Shown: piece after piece, positions 42,204-51,129 of the stretch | How the letters are laid out: every line of letters starts with the position of its first letter | Numbering within the stretch: the first letter of the stretch is position 1 | Source: an uncultured Robinsoniella sp. | Lineage (GTDB): Bacteria > Bacillota > Clostridia > Lachnospirales > Lachnospiraceae | Reading direction: 5' to 3' | Assembly (NCBI GenBank): GCA_900540475.1 | Contig: UQGG01000009.1 | Span: forward strand, 62,001 to 126,000 | DNA length: 64,000 bases | Translations under genes and position numbers: made by a program | Notes under the pieces: generated by a model | Told to the model about the DNA's origin: nothing | The model's input: only the letters and a program-made list of their open reading frames with translations | Databases searched by the model: none

Positions 42204-43745
42204 TTAATGATTTACTTTACGTTTTTTAAAGGAATGTATCAGCAGTATTCCCGCCAGTACGATGAAGCCGATTCCGGCTGCCGTAAAGATTGTGGTACCC
42301 ATTCCACCGGTTATGGGAAGTATAAATGCACTGCTGTTCTTAACCGTTACCTTTGCAATATAGCCGGTGCCCTCTATCCCTGCGGGATTTATGGTTACCT
42401 TTACCGGTTCATTTAAAAGGTTGTAGCCATTCGGCGCCTGTGTCTCTACTAAATAATAGGTGGTAGGTTTTGTATCTTCCGTAACTTTATCGCCAGTAAT
42501 ACCATAAGAGAATCCCAAAAATTCTGCTGTTCCGTCTGCTTTTGTGGTCACGATGATATCATTTCCATCTGTATCTTTGATATATGTTTTATTTTGGGCA
42601 TCGTTTAAACTGGCTGCTATGGCAAATTTGGCATTGGCAAGTTTTGTCTCCTGATTATTGGCATCGACTTTCACAAGACCTATCTTTCCGGTATGTACTT
42701 CCGGCTTATTTTCAGGCAGTACCTCATAGCTCTTATCCTGGTCAAACTGGTTTTTATAATCCATCTTTGCACCGTTTTTTATTTCGGTCTGCATAGGGGC
42801 ATCTTTGGTCAGGGTTGTTTCAAATACGACTCTTATGAATTTGTAACCGCTGTCTGTGAGATGCTTGCGGCCTGCCTGGGTAAAGCTGACTTTTACTTTG
42901 CTTTCTGTTGTCTCAGATGTATCATAATTTCCCGCTGGAATCAAGACCTCACCTGCGCTGCCTGTCTCCGTATTTCTGTCTTTTACCCCGTACACCTTAA
43001 CGGAATCCGCAACGTACTTTAATACAGGATCCAGTTCATCGGTAATATCATATTTCTTTGCTGCTGCCACATTGGTTGGTACGGACGGCTGAATGATCCA
43101 GGTTACTTTCCCGCCGTGGGTATCGGAAGTTTCGTGTTTGTTGGGAACTTTGGTCACGTATTTATCAATACTGGCACTTTCATTTTTCGGGTAAACATGA
43201 ACATCGGTTATCCATCCGGTGCCTTCCGGATTGGTCATCGGCACACTGACGATAAACGGTGCTACCGGTTCTGCTACCTTTTCACTTGAAAGCTCTGTTA
43301 CATAATAAAAGCCTCTGTCCAGATCTTGAAGTACTGCAATACCCAGATCTTTGCCGTCTGCATCTGTTCCTGATGTGGTAACTGTCTGGGATGTTGTTTT
43401 GTCAATCATATCCTCTGTAACTTCCGATGCATTTGTAGGTATCTTCCCTCCGGTGGGGGAAACAGCATTCCCATCAGCATCCAGTGTGATCTTTAATTTT
43501 TCTACCTTAAATTGGATTCCATTTAGAGGCACTGCAGATTCCGGTATATCGGTTGTTTCATTTCCGTTTCCGGGGGTGTCTGCTTCTGTTAAGTCCTCCA
43601 TCAAATACTTATGGATGGTAAGGCTGCCCTTTTCTCCGGGCAGATCTCCATTGTTTCCGGCTGCTGCTGCGGAAACCGTAAACATGCCTGCTGTTATAAC
43701 AGCTGCCATGAATACAGCACTTAATTTATTGATTATTCTTCTCAT
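42204..43745 (-). CDS. Backbone pilin, internal start within the fused frame
   Basis: Internal ATG 43745 has its own site (AAAAGGAG, nine bases upstream) and opens a 513-residue pilin with its own signal peptide, ending VSAAAAG. The features of a major pilin are all present: pilin motif WITDVHVYPKN near residue 185 with the linking lysine, CnaB-type domains, E-box YYLVETQAPNGY near 435, sorting motif LPITGG at 476, a membrane helix and the tail KKRKVNH. Independent translation from here is much more plausible than export of a 1,504-residue fusion. The two class C sortases downstream would polymerise it. Confidence 0.85.
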   Translation of the reverse strand: MRRIINKLSAVFMAAVITAGMFTVSAAAAGNNGDLPGEKGSLTIHKYLMEDLTEADTPGNGNETTDIPESAVPLNGIQFKVEKLKITLDADGNAVSPTGGKIPTNASEVTEDMIDKTTSQTVTTSGTDADGKDLGIAVLQDLDRGFYYVTELSSEKVAEPVAPFIVSVPMTNPEGTGWITDVHVYPKNESASIDKYVTKVPNKHETSDTHGGKVTWIIQPSVPTNVAAAKKYDITDELDPVLKYVADSVKVYGVKDRNTETGSAGEVLIPAGNYDTSETTESKVKVSFTQAGRKHLTDSGYKFIRVVFETTLTKDAPMQTEIKNGAKMDYKNQFDQDKSYEVLPENKPEVHTGKIGLVKVDANNQETKLANAKFAIAASLNDAQNKTYIKDTDGNDIIVTTKADGTAEFLGFSYGITGDKVTEDTKPTTYYLVETQAPNGYNLLNEPVKVTINPAGIEGTGYIAKVTVKNSSAFILPITGGMGTTIFTAAGIGFIVLAGILLIHSFKKRKVNH

Positions 43746-46718
43746 AACTTTGGTACTCCTTTTCTTTCTTTTTGTATTTCCGCCGGTAAATACCAGCAGA
43801 ATGATTGCTGTCATTATCACTCCCACACCGAACATGGAGAAAATCTGTGTGCCGCTGCCCCCTGCCAGAGGCAGATGTGCTTTTTTCAAATTGGGTAATT
43901 TGTATATTACTTTATCGCCTAAAATTTCTTTTATAAAAGCGGGCGGCAATGGATCTCCTGCTGCTTTTATGGTTATGGGGTTTTCTTTGTCGGTAACATC
44001 CACATGGATGCGCCACTGTCCCAGAGGCAGGCTGTATCCGGGATTCGTCTGCACCTCCACCAGCTGATAATCGCCGCTTGGTACGTCTTCAAAGTCAACC
44101 AGTCCATTTTCATCGCTTACCACTGAATCTCTTTCAATCCAGCAGTTTTGTGGTTCACTGGTAACCAGTTCGTCATGCTGTGCATCATGCTGATGATCTG
44201 CCCCGCAGGAATAAAGAGTAAACTTTACATTGCTTAAGGGCTTATCGGTATCACTCCCATCCACTTTGTAGAATTGGAATGGAACCGCAATCAGCGTATT
44301 AACAAAAACAGCATGTTCTGCATTAACCGTCCCCTGGGAAGAGGTATAAGTGATGCTTTTTACTTCCAGCTGGTCTGTGCCCTCTGCTTTTCCGATGGCA
44401 ACTGCTGCTGCATAGACGTTGGAGTCATAAATGTAGTTGGGATCACCGTTGTCTTTTTCTGTAATGAGGTAATGATAGACATAATTTTCTCCCTCTTTCA
44501 CAGTATCCGTGGTAATTTCACTTCCCAGAGTAATTGTTCCAAACTTTGCGGTTCCATCTGCTTTGTTTACTGCAGCTAATGTGGACGGCAGAGACGGAGT
44601 TTCCGGATACGCCGGATCATTTTTCAGGGAAAACGCAAACATTCCTTCCGGAACCGGTGTTATTTCTTTTCCTGTAGGATATTTCAGTTTCTTTAAAACT
44701 GCTAAGGATACCTGGACGGGATGCAGGGGGTCCTGCTGTTCTGCCGTCAGATGCTGTGTAAATGCCGCTGCAACAGAGACATTCTGATACATGTCACGTG
44801 CTTCTGCGAGCTTTGCCTCTGCCGCTGCTTCTGCTGCATTCCTGTCGGGAACATATACGATGGATGGATCTGCTGATTCCCCGCTTCCAACGATATAGGT
44901 CATCATCCCGGCTGTTCCGTTATGATTCCCCGCTGTCCACTTCAGGGTCAGGGATTCCAGATCTCCACCCTGGGGAGGAATGATTTCTAAATCTATGTTG
45001 TCTGTCCCATCCCCGCCCAAGACAAATGACCCGTCCTCTATTTCCTGAACACCCTGCAGCGCACCTGTATCAATTTTGCTGCCGCTTTTGCCATTGATTT
45101 TCACTTCTCCGTCACGAACAGAAAAAGCAGTCGGTGCGGGATTTTTGTCATAGCCGCCAGGCGGACTGTCTTCTAAAAAATAATAGTCTCCCACTTCCAG
45201 ACCTTCTACTTCTATCTTTCCATTCTCATCCGTAATATAGCTGCCAATAATAATATCCGTTTCCGGAGCAAAGCTGTCACCCTGTTTCCGATACAGGACG
45301 TATTTAGCGCCCCCTTTGGGCTTGCCGTCATCCTGACCAGTTTTAATCAGGGAGATCCTGTGGTCAGTGTAAACAGAGCCTTTCTCAACTTTTGTATACA
45401 TTTTAATCTCAAAGGGTATTCTCCAGGATATTGTGGATGCGTTTGACTGCACATCATCAAACCCGGAATCGGTTATTACAAACCAGTTCATTCTGGAATC
45501 ATTTGCGGCTCCCAAAGTAATAAACAACTTACCGCTTCCCAGTATGTTCGTCAGTTCAAGACTATCAATTTTACCGCCCTGCTGAGAGACCTGTGCTCCT
45601 GTGGATGAGCCGTCTACTTCCCGGATCTTAATGCTGTCTTCGCGGATATTGACGTGGTCATCTCCTGCATAAAAAGAGAGAGGTACCGTATAAGTTCCGG
45701 CAAATGATTCCGTTCCATCAACGACATACTTCAGAACTTCGTCATCCAGTTTTACAACATTATCCGTCAGGAGCGGCTGTAGATTAAATCTGCCTCCTAC
45801 CCAGAGCGGATATTTACGGATCGGATTGCCATATACATTTACTTCCATGGAACGTCCATAAATACCGTAGTAGGTCTGTTCGTCCGGTGTTACTTCTTGC
45901 TCTGTAACCGCTTTTGTTATGGACAGGGGGCGGATATCTACAATGCGATTATAGGAAATGTCCCATTTCCCACAGGATTTCAGTAAGGAGATTCCTTCTA
46001 TGTCTGTAATTTCTTTATTGCTTGCATAGATAGTTCCGGTATAAGATCTTAATAAATCCACAACTGTTGAGAAGTTATTTTTCTCCAAGGTATTCCCATC
46101 CAGGAAATTAGACGGATCTGCCTTAATAGAATCGTATATCGCCCGGGCAAAATTCTGATCCTTTATCCCGGCTGCCTGTATTGATTCCGGGTTGAAATCA
46201 CGGATATCCAGTTTTGGCATTCCCTGATCCCGGTTGGAAGTTTCGCTTTGTGATTCTGATGGCGGCTGAGATTCCGGCTCTGACTGGGCTTCCGACTTTG
46301 GCTGGGATTCTGGCTCTGTCGGGGCTTCTGGTTTGGGCTGGGTTTCCGGCTCTGTCGGGGCTTCTGGTTTGGGCTGGGTTTCCGGCTCTGTCGGGGCTTC
46401 TGGTTTGGGCTGGGTTTCCGGCTCTGTCGGGGCTTCCGTTTGGGATTGCGTTTCTGCTTCTTCACCATATTTTCTTTGAACCAGCTGATCCTTCTCTCTC
46501 AACACTTTTTCATTTTCTGACGCCGGCTTCGACCCCCAGGTATCCGTATCTCTTGTATTTGTTTCTCCGGATTTATTCCGTATTTCTCCTTTGATCGTTT
46601 CCCGGGCAGGCCCTGCTGAAGCATCCGCATGCTGACTCCAAATCGGATTAGCAGTGAGACATACAGCAAAGCACAAAACGAGTATCAGAATTCTTATTTT
46701 CCTGTTTCTAAACTTCAA
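42204..46718 (-). CDS. Fused pilin frame: tip/ancillary pilin joined to backbone pilin
   Basis: One uninterrupted frame of 1,504 codons that contains two complete surface proteins. Residues 1-991: signal peptide; Pro/Glu/Gln repeats (about 95-155); leucine-rich-repeat-like stretch (about 230-265); CnaB-type domains with E-boxes YYFLEDSPPGGY and YQLVEVQTNPGY. A sorting signal LPLAGG follows at 949, then a helix and a Lys/Arg tail. Residue 992 is a Met that opens a second signal peptide. No stop codon separates them: the tail codons run straight through AGG AGT ACC AAA GTT ATG. The start is TTG 46718 after GGGGGGG. Either the two are made separately by internal initiation, or a one-base change removed the stop of the first gene. 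Confidence 0.85.
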   Translation of the reverse strand: MKFRNRKIRILILVLCFAVCLTANPIWSQHADASAGPARETIKGEIRNKSGETNTRDTDTWGSKPASENEKVLREKDQLVQRKYGEEAETQSQTEAPTEPETQPKPEAPTEPETQPKPEAPTEPETQPKPEAPTEPESQPKSEAQSEPESQPPSESQSETSNRDQGMPKLDIRDFNPESIQAAGIKDQNFARAIYDSIKADPSNFLDGNTLEKNNFSTVVDLLRSYTGTIYASNKEITDIEGISLLKSCGKWDISYNRIVDIRPLSITKAVTEQEVTPDEQTYYGIYGRSMEVNVYGNPIRKYPLWVGGRFNLQPLLTDNVVKLDDEVLKYVVDGTESFAGTYTVPLSFYAGDDHVNIREDSIKIREVDGSSTGAQVSQQGGKIDSLELTNILGSGKLFITLGAANDSRMNWFVITDSGFDDVQSNASTISWRIPFEIKMYTKVEKGSVYTDHRISLIKTGQDDGKPKGGAKYVLYRKQGDSFAPETDIIIGSYITDENGKIEVEGLEVGDYYFLEDSPPGGYDKNPAPTAFSVRDGEVKINGKSGSKIDTGALQGVQEIEDGSFVLGGDGTDNIDLEIIPPQGGDLESLTLKWTAGNHNGTAGMMTYIVGSGESADPSIVYVPDRNAAEAAAEAKLAEARDMYQNVSVAAAFTQHLTAEQQDPLHPVQVSLAVLKKLKYPTGKEITPVPEGMFAFSLKNDPAYPETPSLPSTLAAVNKADGTAKFGTITLGSEITTDTVKEGENYVYHYLITEKDNGDPNYIYDSNVYAAAVAIGKAEGTDQLEVKSITYTSSQGTVNAEHAVFVNTLIAVPFQFYKVDGSDTDKPLSNVKFTLYSCGADHQHDAQHDELVTSEPQNCWIERDSVVSDENGLVDFEDVPSGDYQLVEVQTNPGYSLPLGQWRIHVDVTDKENPITIKAAGDPLPPAFIKEILGDKVIYKLPNLKKAHLPLAGGSGTQIFSMFGVGVIMTAIILLVFTGGNTKRKKRSTKVMRRIINKLSAVFMAAVITAGMFTVSAAAAGNNGDLPGEKGSLTIHKYLMEDLTEADTPGNGNETTDIPESAVPLNGIQFKVEKLKITLDADGNAVSPTGGKIPTNASEVTEDMIDKTTSQTVTTSGTDADGKDLGIAVLQDLDRGFYYVTELSSEKVAEPVAPFIVSVPMTNPEGTGWITDVHVYPKNESASIDKYVTKVPNKHETSDTHGGKVTWIIQPSVPTNVAAAKKYDITDELDPVLKYVADSVKVYGVKDRNTETGSAGEVLIPAGNYDTSETTESKVKVSFTQAGRKHLTDSGYKFIRVVFETTLTKDAPMQTEIKNGAKMDYKNQFDQDKSYEVLPENKPEVHTGKIGLVKVDANNQETKLANAKFAIAASLNDAQNKTYIKDTDGNDIIVTTKADGTAEFLGFSYGITGDKVTEDTKPTTYYLVETQAPNGYNLLNEPVKVTINPAGIEGTGYIAKVTVKNSSAFILPITGGMGTTIFTAAGIGFIVLAGILLIHSFKKRKVNH
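46250..46436 (-). repeat. 36-bp tandem repeat in the tip-pilin gene
   Basis: Three identical 36-base copies at 46321-46356, 46357-46392 and 46393-46428, with degenerate copies on the low-coordinate side to about 46250. Each encodes a 12-residue Pro/Glu/Gln unit (TEPETQPKPEAP), a likely wall-spanning stalk. Confidence 0.9.
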
Positions 46719-46829
46719 TGTATTCCCCCCCTATCCACGATATTTCTGTTTTGGCAGACTACACAGTAAATATTAGTTCCAAAGTTCCAATGGAAATCTG
46801 CCTGCTTTTTTGTAACCTTTTATTTTTTC

Positions 46830-47684
46830 CTAGACGAATGCTCTATCTTCCTGATAAGTCACACCAAACCACGTATCTCGGCTGGGCAATACTTTGACCC
46901 GGCACCTGCCTTCTTTTATGAGATCCCTTACTGCCGTGGGTATTACATGTTCACATTTCATAGGATTTGCATTTAATTCCCGTTTTAGAAATTCAGAAAA
47001 TATCCGGTCACACTGACCGAATATTGCTGGAGAAAATCCCCAGAAATTCATGGAACACATGGTATTTTCATGTATACAGCTGTATTGATTGTCTGCCTTA
47101 CCTGTCTCATAGCAGACCTGCCCGTCTTTTTTCCTGATTCCGCCTATTTCCTCAATACCGGTCAGGTACCCGTCTTCTACCTTGCAGACCCCTCTTGTTA
47201 CAAAACCATGATCCGTCAATGTATTTTCCAGCGGGTATCCGATCATGGCGTAGTGATTCTCCTGAACCTCCGTACATAAGAATTGATACATTTTTTGAAA
47301 TGCATCCCTTCCATAGAAGTCATCTGCATTACAGATGGCAAATGGTGTATCCCTGCTGCGGCAGGCTAACAGCGCATGTGTTGTTCCCCACGGCTTTTCT
47401 CTGCCTGCCGGAACTGTAAAACCTTCCGGGATATCATCCAGGTTCTGATAGGCATATTGAACCTTCACCTTCTTTCTGATATGCCTTACCAGATTCTGCT
47501 CAAAGATAGCCTCGTGTTCACTTCTTATAATCAGCACAAGATCACGAAAACCGGCTTCTATGGCGTCATAAATAGAAAAATCTATGATACTTTCACCATG
47601 ATCACCCACTGCATCTACTTGTTTAAGCCCGCCATACCTGCTCCCCATTCCTGCTGCCAGGATCATTAATGCTGGTTCCTTCAC
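46830..47684 (-). CDS. Sugar-phosphate nucleotidyltransferase
   Basis: A 284-residue NTP transferase. The nucleotide-binding opening is LMILAAGMGSRYGGLKQ, and the metal/nucleotide site CNADDFYGRDAFQKMY lies near residue 115. The family activates sugar-1-phosphates or choline-phosphate with UTP, CTP or similar; the exact donor is not clear. The start overlaps the end of the SPKTG-protein gene by four bases (ATGA), so the two are coupled. It could supply an activated decoration for the cell surface. Confidence 0.83.
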   Translation of the reverse strand: MKEPALMILAAGMGSRYGGLKQVDAVGDHGESIIDFSIYDAIEAGFRDLVLIIRSEHEAIFEQNLVRHIRKKVKVQYAYQNLDDIPEGFTVPAGREKPWGTTHALLACRSRDTPFAICNADDFYGRDAFQKMYQFLCTEVQENHYAMIGYPLENTLTDHGFVTRGVCKVEDGYLTGIEEIGGIRKKDGQVCYETGKADNQYSCIHENTMCSMNFWGFSPAIFGQCDRIFSEFLKRELNANPMKCEHVIPTAVRDLIKEGRCRVKVLPSRDTWFGVTYQEDRAFV

Positions 47685-48364
47685 ATTTTCACTCCTCTGT
47701 TCTTTTTACTGTGGCTCACTGCAAAACTGCCCAACCCAATAAACAATACGGCTGCTATAACTGCAATAAGCTCACTTCCATTTTCTCCGGTCTTTGGTGA
47801 AACACCGGTTTCTTCGCTTTTTCCCTGCTCTTTGTCCTGGTATACCAATGCTACGGGCGATGCGGAATGAAATACCGCAGTTGCAATATTCCCACTAGTT
47901 GTGGTATCCAGCAGTTCCCATCCATGTGCATCGCATTTATGCAGGACGTACACCTGAATATTAGAGGTAATACTATTGCATACCAGATCGATGCTGATGG
48001 GTTGGTCAATAGATGGCATGGGATCTGCCTCGATTGTCAAATTGCTGATTTTTGTCAGAAATTTATAATCAGACAGTTTTTCCAGGGAAATGACTTTAGT
48101 CTTGCTGTTATAAAGCTCCAGTTCATCCTTCCCCAAAGCTTTTGCCAGATTCTGGTTCTGACTGTTGTTTATTTGATCCACCTCATTTTGTAATTCAGGA
48201 TCATCAAATTTATCTGACAGTTCTGCAGAACCTCTGTCGGGGCTTGCACTTACAATTCCTCCGGTTCCGGTTGAAACACTGTGTATAATACCGCTGGCAT
48301 GAACCTGCATTCCGGTCATCAGCAGCATACATACCGAAAGAATTGCCGCCACTTTTTGCTTCAT
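47681..48364 (-). CDS. SPKTG-anchored secreted protein
   Basis: A 227-residue secreted protein with signal peptide (KVAAILSVCMLLMTGMQVHA), no recognised fold in the middle, and a C-terminal sorting signal SPKTGENG followed by a helix and Lys/Arg tail. The (S/P)PxTG form is the type used by class B sortases in Clostridia such as C. difficile. A class B sortase gene lies just upstream on the same strand, so it is the natural anchor enzyme. AAGGAGG before the ATG at 48364 decides the start over an in-frame codon at 48409. Confidence 0.75.
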   Translation of the reverse strand: MKQKVAAILSVCMLLMTGMQVHASGIIHSVSTGTGGIVSASPDRGSAELSDKFDDPELQNEVDQINNSQNQNLAKALGKDELELYNSKTKVISLEKLSDYKFLTKISNLTIEADPMPSIDQPISIDLVCNSITSNIQVYVLHKCDAHGWELLDTTTSGNIATAVFHSASPVALVYQDKEQGKSEETGVSPKTGENGSELIAVIAAVLFIGLGSFAVSHSKKNRGVKM

Positions 48365-48486
48365 ATCCAAATCCTCCTTAATAAAATTATTTTTGTTTCT
48401 TTTTTCCATTTTCTACGGTTCCTTCGCAAAATATATCTCACTCCTCCTCTCCTGATACGTATAAAACGCATTCTATTTATCTAAAA

Positions 48487-48523
48487 CTGCTGCAGATAAA
48501 AGTGTTTCATAACCTTGCAGCAG
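48487..48523 (-). terminator. Terminator after the class B sortase gene
   Basis: On the minus strand CTGCTGCA and TGCAGCAG pair around a loop of about 20 bases and are followed by TTTTAG. The following 48365-48486 region must hold the promoter of the SPKTG-protein gene, but I see no clear one. Confidence 0.55.
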
Positions 48524-48553
48524 GCAGATAACGCAACTGACAAAAATTAAATT

Positions 48554-49441
48554 CTAATTATTTTGCAGCACTCCCAGAACCAGATATCTGTAATCACTTC
48601 CCATGCCATGACAGGTTGAAAGGGTAAGAATTTTATCGGTTGGAAGGATGGAAATATCCCCGTCCACATTGCTTCTCATATTGCGGATACTCATGATTTC
48701 CCGGATAAACGAGAGGAAAGAATCCTCACCGGAGAAATCATAACTTTGCATGATATGGCGGTTGTCGAATAACACTGCAGCAAATATCCGATAAGTCAGC
48801 TTCCTGTCTTTCAAGTAAATATAAAGATCCCGGTTTGCATCAAAAAAACTCTTGTCTTCATAAAGATGAAGTTCACCAAACATGTCCCCATTTTTCATGT
48901 TATGTCCGTATAATACCGTAACCGGATCTGTAAAATCTCTGCGGTTGTAATCTTCACTGAATATAGATCCCTCTATATTGGAACTTCCCTCCGGTGTTCT
49001 GTCCAGATAATAGAGATTGTCATCCTCCCGCTGGACAACCGGATAATTTACTTTTGTCCCGGGAATCTCTATCCACCCATAGACATCCGGCATTTCCTTC
49101 TGAATTTCTGCAATATTTACCGGAAGGTCTGCTGACAGATCTGTTTGCTGACTTTTTTCCTGATCCTTTTGTTTTTTTGATCGGTCTGTCAGCTGGTCTG
49201 TTGATTTTTCCCTGGATGATTTATCCCCGGTATCAGGCTGGTTTGGATCTTTCCCACTCCGGCTTTCGGATTCATCCTCCCCGATCACATGCTCAGATGC
49301 CGCTGCCTGTTCATACAATTTTGCTGCTGCCAGCTTCTGCATTTCCCTGTCCACCACAAAGCAGATGCAGATCCCTGCCATTACAAAAGCTGCTATTCCG
49401 ATAATGAACCATTTCCCAGCATATTTGTTCTTTTTATTCAA
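48554..49441 (-). CDS. srtB: Class B sortase
   Basis: A 295-residue transpeptidase with an N-terminal helix (WFIIGIAAFVMAGICICFVV) and a long polar Lys/Asp/Gln linker (about 48-105). The class B fold follows: VYGWIEIPGTKVNYPVVQ, catalytic His in LYGHNMKNG near residue 181, Cys in LSTCHG near 277 and Arg in DYRYLV. It cleaves (N/S/P)PxTG-type signals and joins proteins to peptidoglycan. It overlaps the VanZ-LCP gene by four bases. Its likely client is the SPKTG protein encoded next. Confidence 0.92.
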   Translation of the reverse strand: MNKKNKYAGKWFIIGIAAFVMAGICICFVVDREMQKLAAAKLYEQAAASEHVIGEDESESRSGKDPNQPDTGDKSSREKSTDQLTDRSKKQKDQEKSQQTDLSADLPVNIAEIQKEMPDVYGWIEIPGTKVNYPVVQREDDNLYYLDRTPEGSSNIEGSIFSEDYNRRDFTDPVTVLYGHNMKNGDMFGELHLYEDKSFFDANRDLYIYLKDRKLTYRIFAAVLFDNRHIMQSYDFSGEDSFLSFIREIMSIRNMRSNVDGDISILPTDKILTLSTCHGMGSDYRYLVLGVLQNN

Positions 49442-51123
49442 CTTCCATCACCGCCGCTGTCCTTTGATTCGGTTTCAACCTCTTCGTAAAAATTATCAAG
49501 GATCAGGTCGTATAGCTGATCCTGATCAACGTGAAATTCTTCATAATAAGTACCTTTTTTTGTCGTTCCGGGAAGCATCTGAATATCATCACCCCCAAAA
49601 TCTGTATCCAGCATCAGTGTCGCCAGATAAACTGCATGATCAAGTCCCAGGTTAGTCACCATATTTTTAGACAGTTCCTGATAAAGCTGGATTGGTAAAG
49701 ACGGATCTTTTCTGATCTGTCCTTTGGCTGCGTTTAAAAAGGATAAGACATATGTCTTCTGTCTCTGCATCCGCATCCCGTTTCCACCGCTTTGGGTAAT
49801 ATCCCGCCTCTGGATAAATTTCATCGCCTGCTCACCGGTCAGGGTGATTTTTGCCCCTTTTTGAAACGCCGGATCATCATATTCCATCTCTTCGGGTATA
49901 GTGACCGTTACGCCGCCAACCGCATCATTCAGCTTGGAAACTGCTTCCAGATTAATGGCTGCGTATCCATGAACCGGCAGGTTATACATTAACTTTGAAA
50001 CTGCTTCTTTCATCATTTCGCAGCTCTTATGAGAACCATCCCCATACGCATAGGCAAGAGCTAAATGATTTTCTTCTTCTCCGATGTAATTACCTTCATA
50101 GTCATAATTTTTAATTGCAGTCATGGTATCTCTGGAAATACCGAATATTTTCATCTCTCGGGTATCCGGGTTCAGGGAGATCAGAAAAACGGCGTCTGCC
50201 TGTCCGCCTTTGCCGGATACCTCGGGTACGGTTTCGATTTCTTCCGTGCGCTTGTCGATACCCATGCATAGGATATTGATTATATTTTCCTCATACCGGT
50301 AAGCTTTTCCATCATGGTAATACAGGGTAGGATCATACGCTTCCTCTTCCCCATTTTCATTTCCATCTTTATTTCCATTCCTGTTTGCATCTTCACTTTC
50401 ATTTTCCAGTGTGGGTGCCCTGGCTGCCGTATTCTTTTGCATCAGGCTGTTCTTGCCCATGACCCGGTATACGTGATAGGCTCCAAACCCGCCCATCCCG
50501 GTAAACACGCACAGGGTAAAGCATACCAGTAAAATCCGAATAGCTATTTTTATTTTTCTGCCTTTAGAAAAACCATAGCGGTAAAACATCCCCAGTCCAT
50601 AACCCAGGAATCCACCCAGGGTATTACACACCAGATCATCAATATCAAATACACCTGTCCTTGTTTTTAGCTGTACCGTTTCTATAAAAAGACTGCAAAG
50701 AGGAATGAACAGCAGCAAAAGATATTTTTTCTTTCCTTCCATGCGAACCAGCTGTAGAAAAATCCCCACTGGTACAAAGAGAAGAATATTGCTGAAGATC
50801 CTGACCACTGCCCGGTTAAAATAACCGGCACGAAGTACTTCATCAAATAGCTTCAGATTTACTTTCGCTTCCTCCATGGGCGCTCTTGTAAAAAAAGTAA
50901 TGCTGAGGATGATACCCAGATACAGTAGCAGCATACTGACCACAGAGATATTGCGAACCATTATTTTTACCGGTCCTCCCATATGGACATGGGCAATGGC
51001 AAAGTAAATAATGATACACAGTAAAACAGCAGCCAGTACAATGATCAGGAATGAAAACGGAACTTTTTCTAATTCACCGGACATAGTTTCCAGTACTTTA
51101 CTGAAATTAATGATAGCTTTCAT
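49438..51123 (-). CDS. VanZ-LytR/CpsA/Psr (LCP) fusion protein
   Basis: A 561-residue membrane protein joining two modules. Residues about 20-190 hold several helices of the VanZ type, with the pattern NILLFVPVGIFLQL ... FIETVQ ... FDIDDLVCNTLGGFLGYGLG. A further helix near 200 is followed by a polar linker and an extracellular LCP domain (about 280-490) with ILCMGIDKR, Asp/Arg residues in ISRDTM, and MRMQRQKTYV. LCP enzymes attach glycopolymers to peptidoglycan from lipid-linked precursors; VanZ-like domains are linked to envelope and glycopeptide tolerance. Between srtB and the EPS genes it probably anchors the polysaccharide to the wall. Confidence 0.9.
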   Translation of the reverse strand: MKAIINFSKVLETMSGELEKVPFSFLIIVLAAVLLCIIIYFAIAHVHMGGPVKIMVRNISVVSMLLLYLGIILSITFFTRAPMEEAKVNLKLFDEVLRAGYFNRAVVRIFSNILLFVPVGIFLQLVRMEGKKKYLLLLFIPLCSLFIETVQLKTRTGVFDIDDLVCNTLGGFLGYGLGMFYRYGFSKGRKIKIAIRILLVCFTLCVFTGMGGFGAYHVYRVMGKNSLMQKNTAARAPTLENESEDANRNGNKDGNENGEEEAYDPTLYYHDGKAYRYEENIINILCMGIDKRTEEIETVPEVSGKGGQADAVFLISLNPDTREMKIFGISRDTMTAIKNYDYEGNYIGEEENHLALAYAYGDGSHKSCEMMKEAVSKLMYNLPVHGYAAINLEAVSKLNDAVGGVTVTIPEEMEYDDPAFQKGAKITLTGEQAMKFIQRRDITQSGGNGMRMQRQKTYVLSFLNAAKGQIRKDPSLPIQLYQELSKNMVTNLGLDHAVYLATLMLDTDFGGDDIQMLPGTTKKGTYYEEFHVDQDQLYDLILDNFYEEVETESKDSGGDGS

Positions 51124-51129
51124 AGCATC

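Noticed and set aside
43351..44067. 238-codon plus-strand open frame
   Set aside because: Opposite strand of the pilin genes; low-complexity Ser/Val/Pro content and no family match.
46250..46436. CRISPR-like array
   Set aside because: 36-base repeats abut without spacers and are in frame within a pilin gene, so they are a coding tandem repeat. No CRISPR array or cas gene was seen in the window.
46163..46468. 101-codon minus-strand frame rich in Arg/Lys/Pro/Ser
   Set aside because: Out-of-frame reading of the 36-bp repeat within the tip pilin gene.
48380..48445. Short TTG-started frame overlapping the SPKTG-protein start
   Set aside because: It would overlap the next ATG as ATGA, but its GGAGG lies 13 bases from the TTG and the product is only Arg/Lys/Ile residues.
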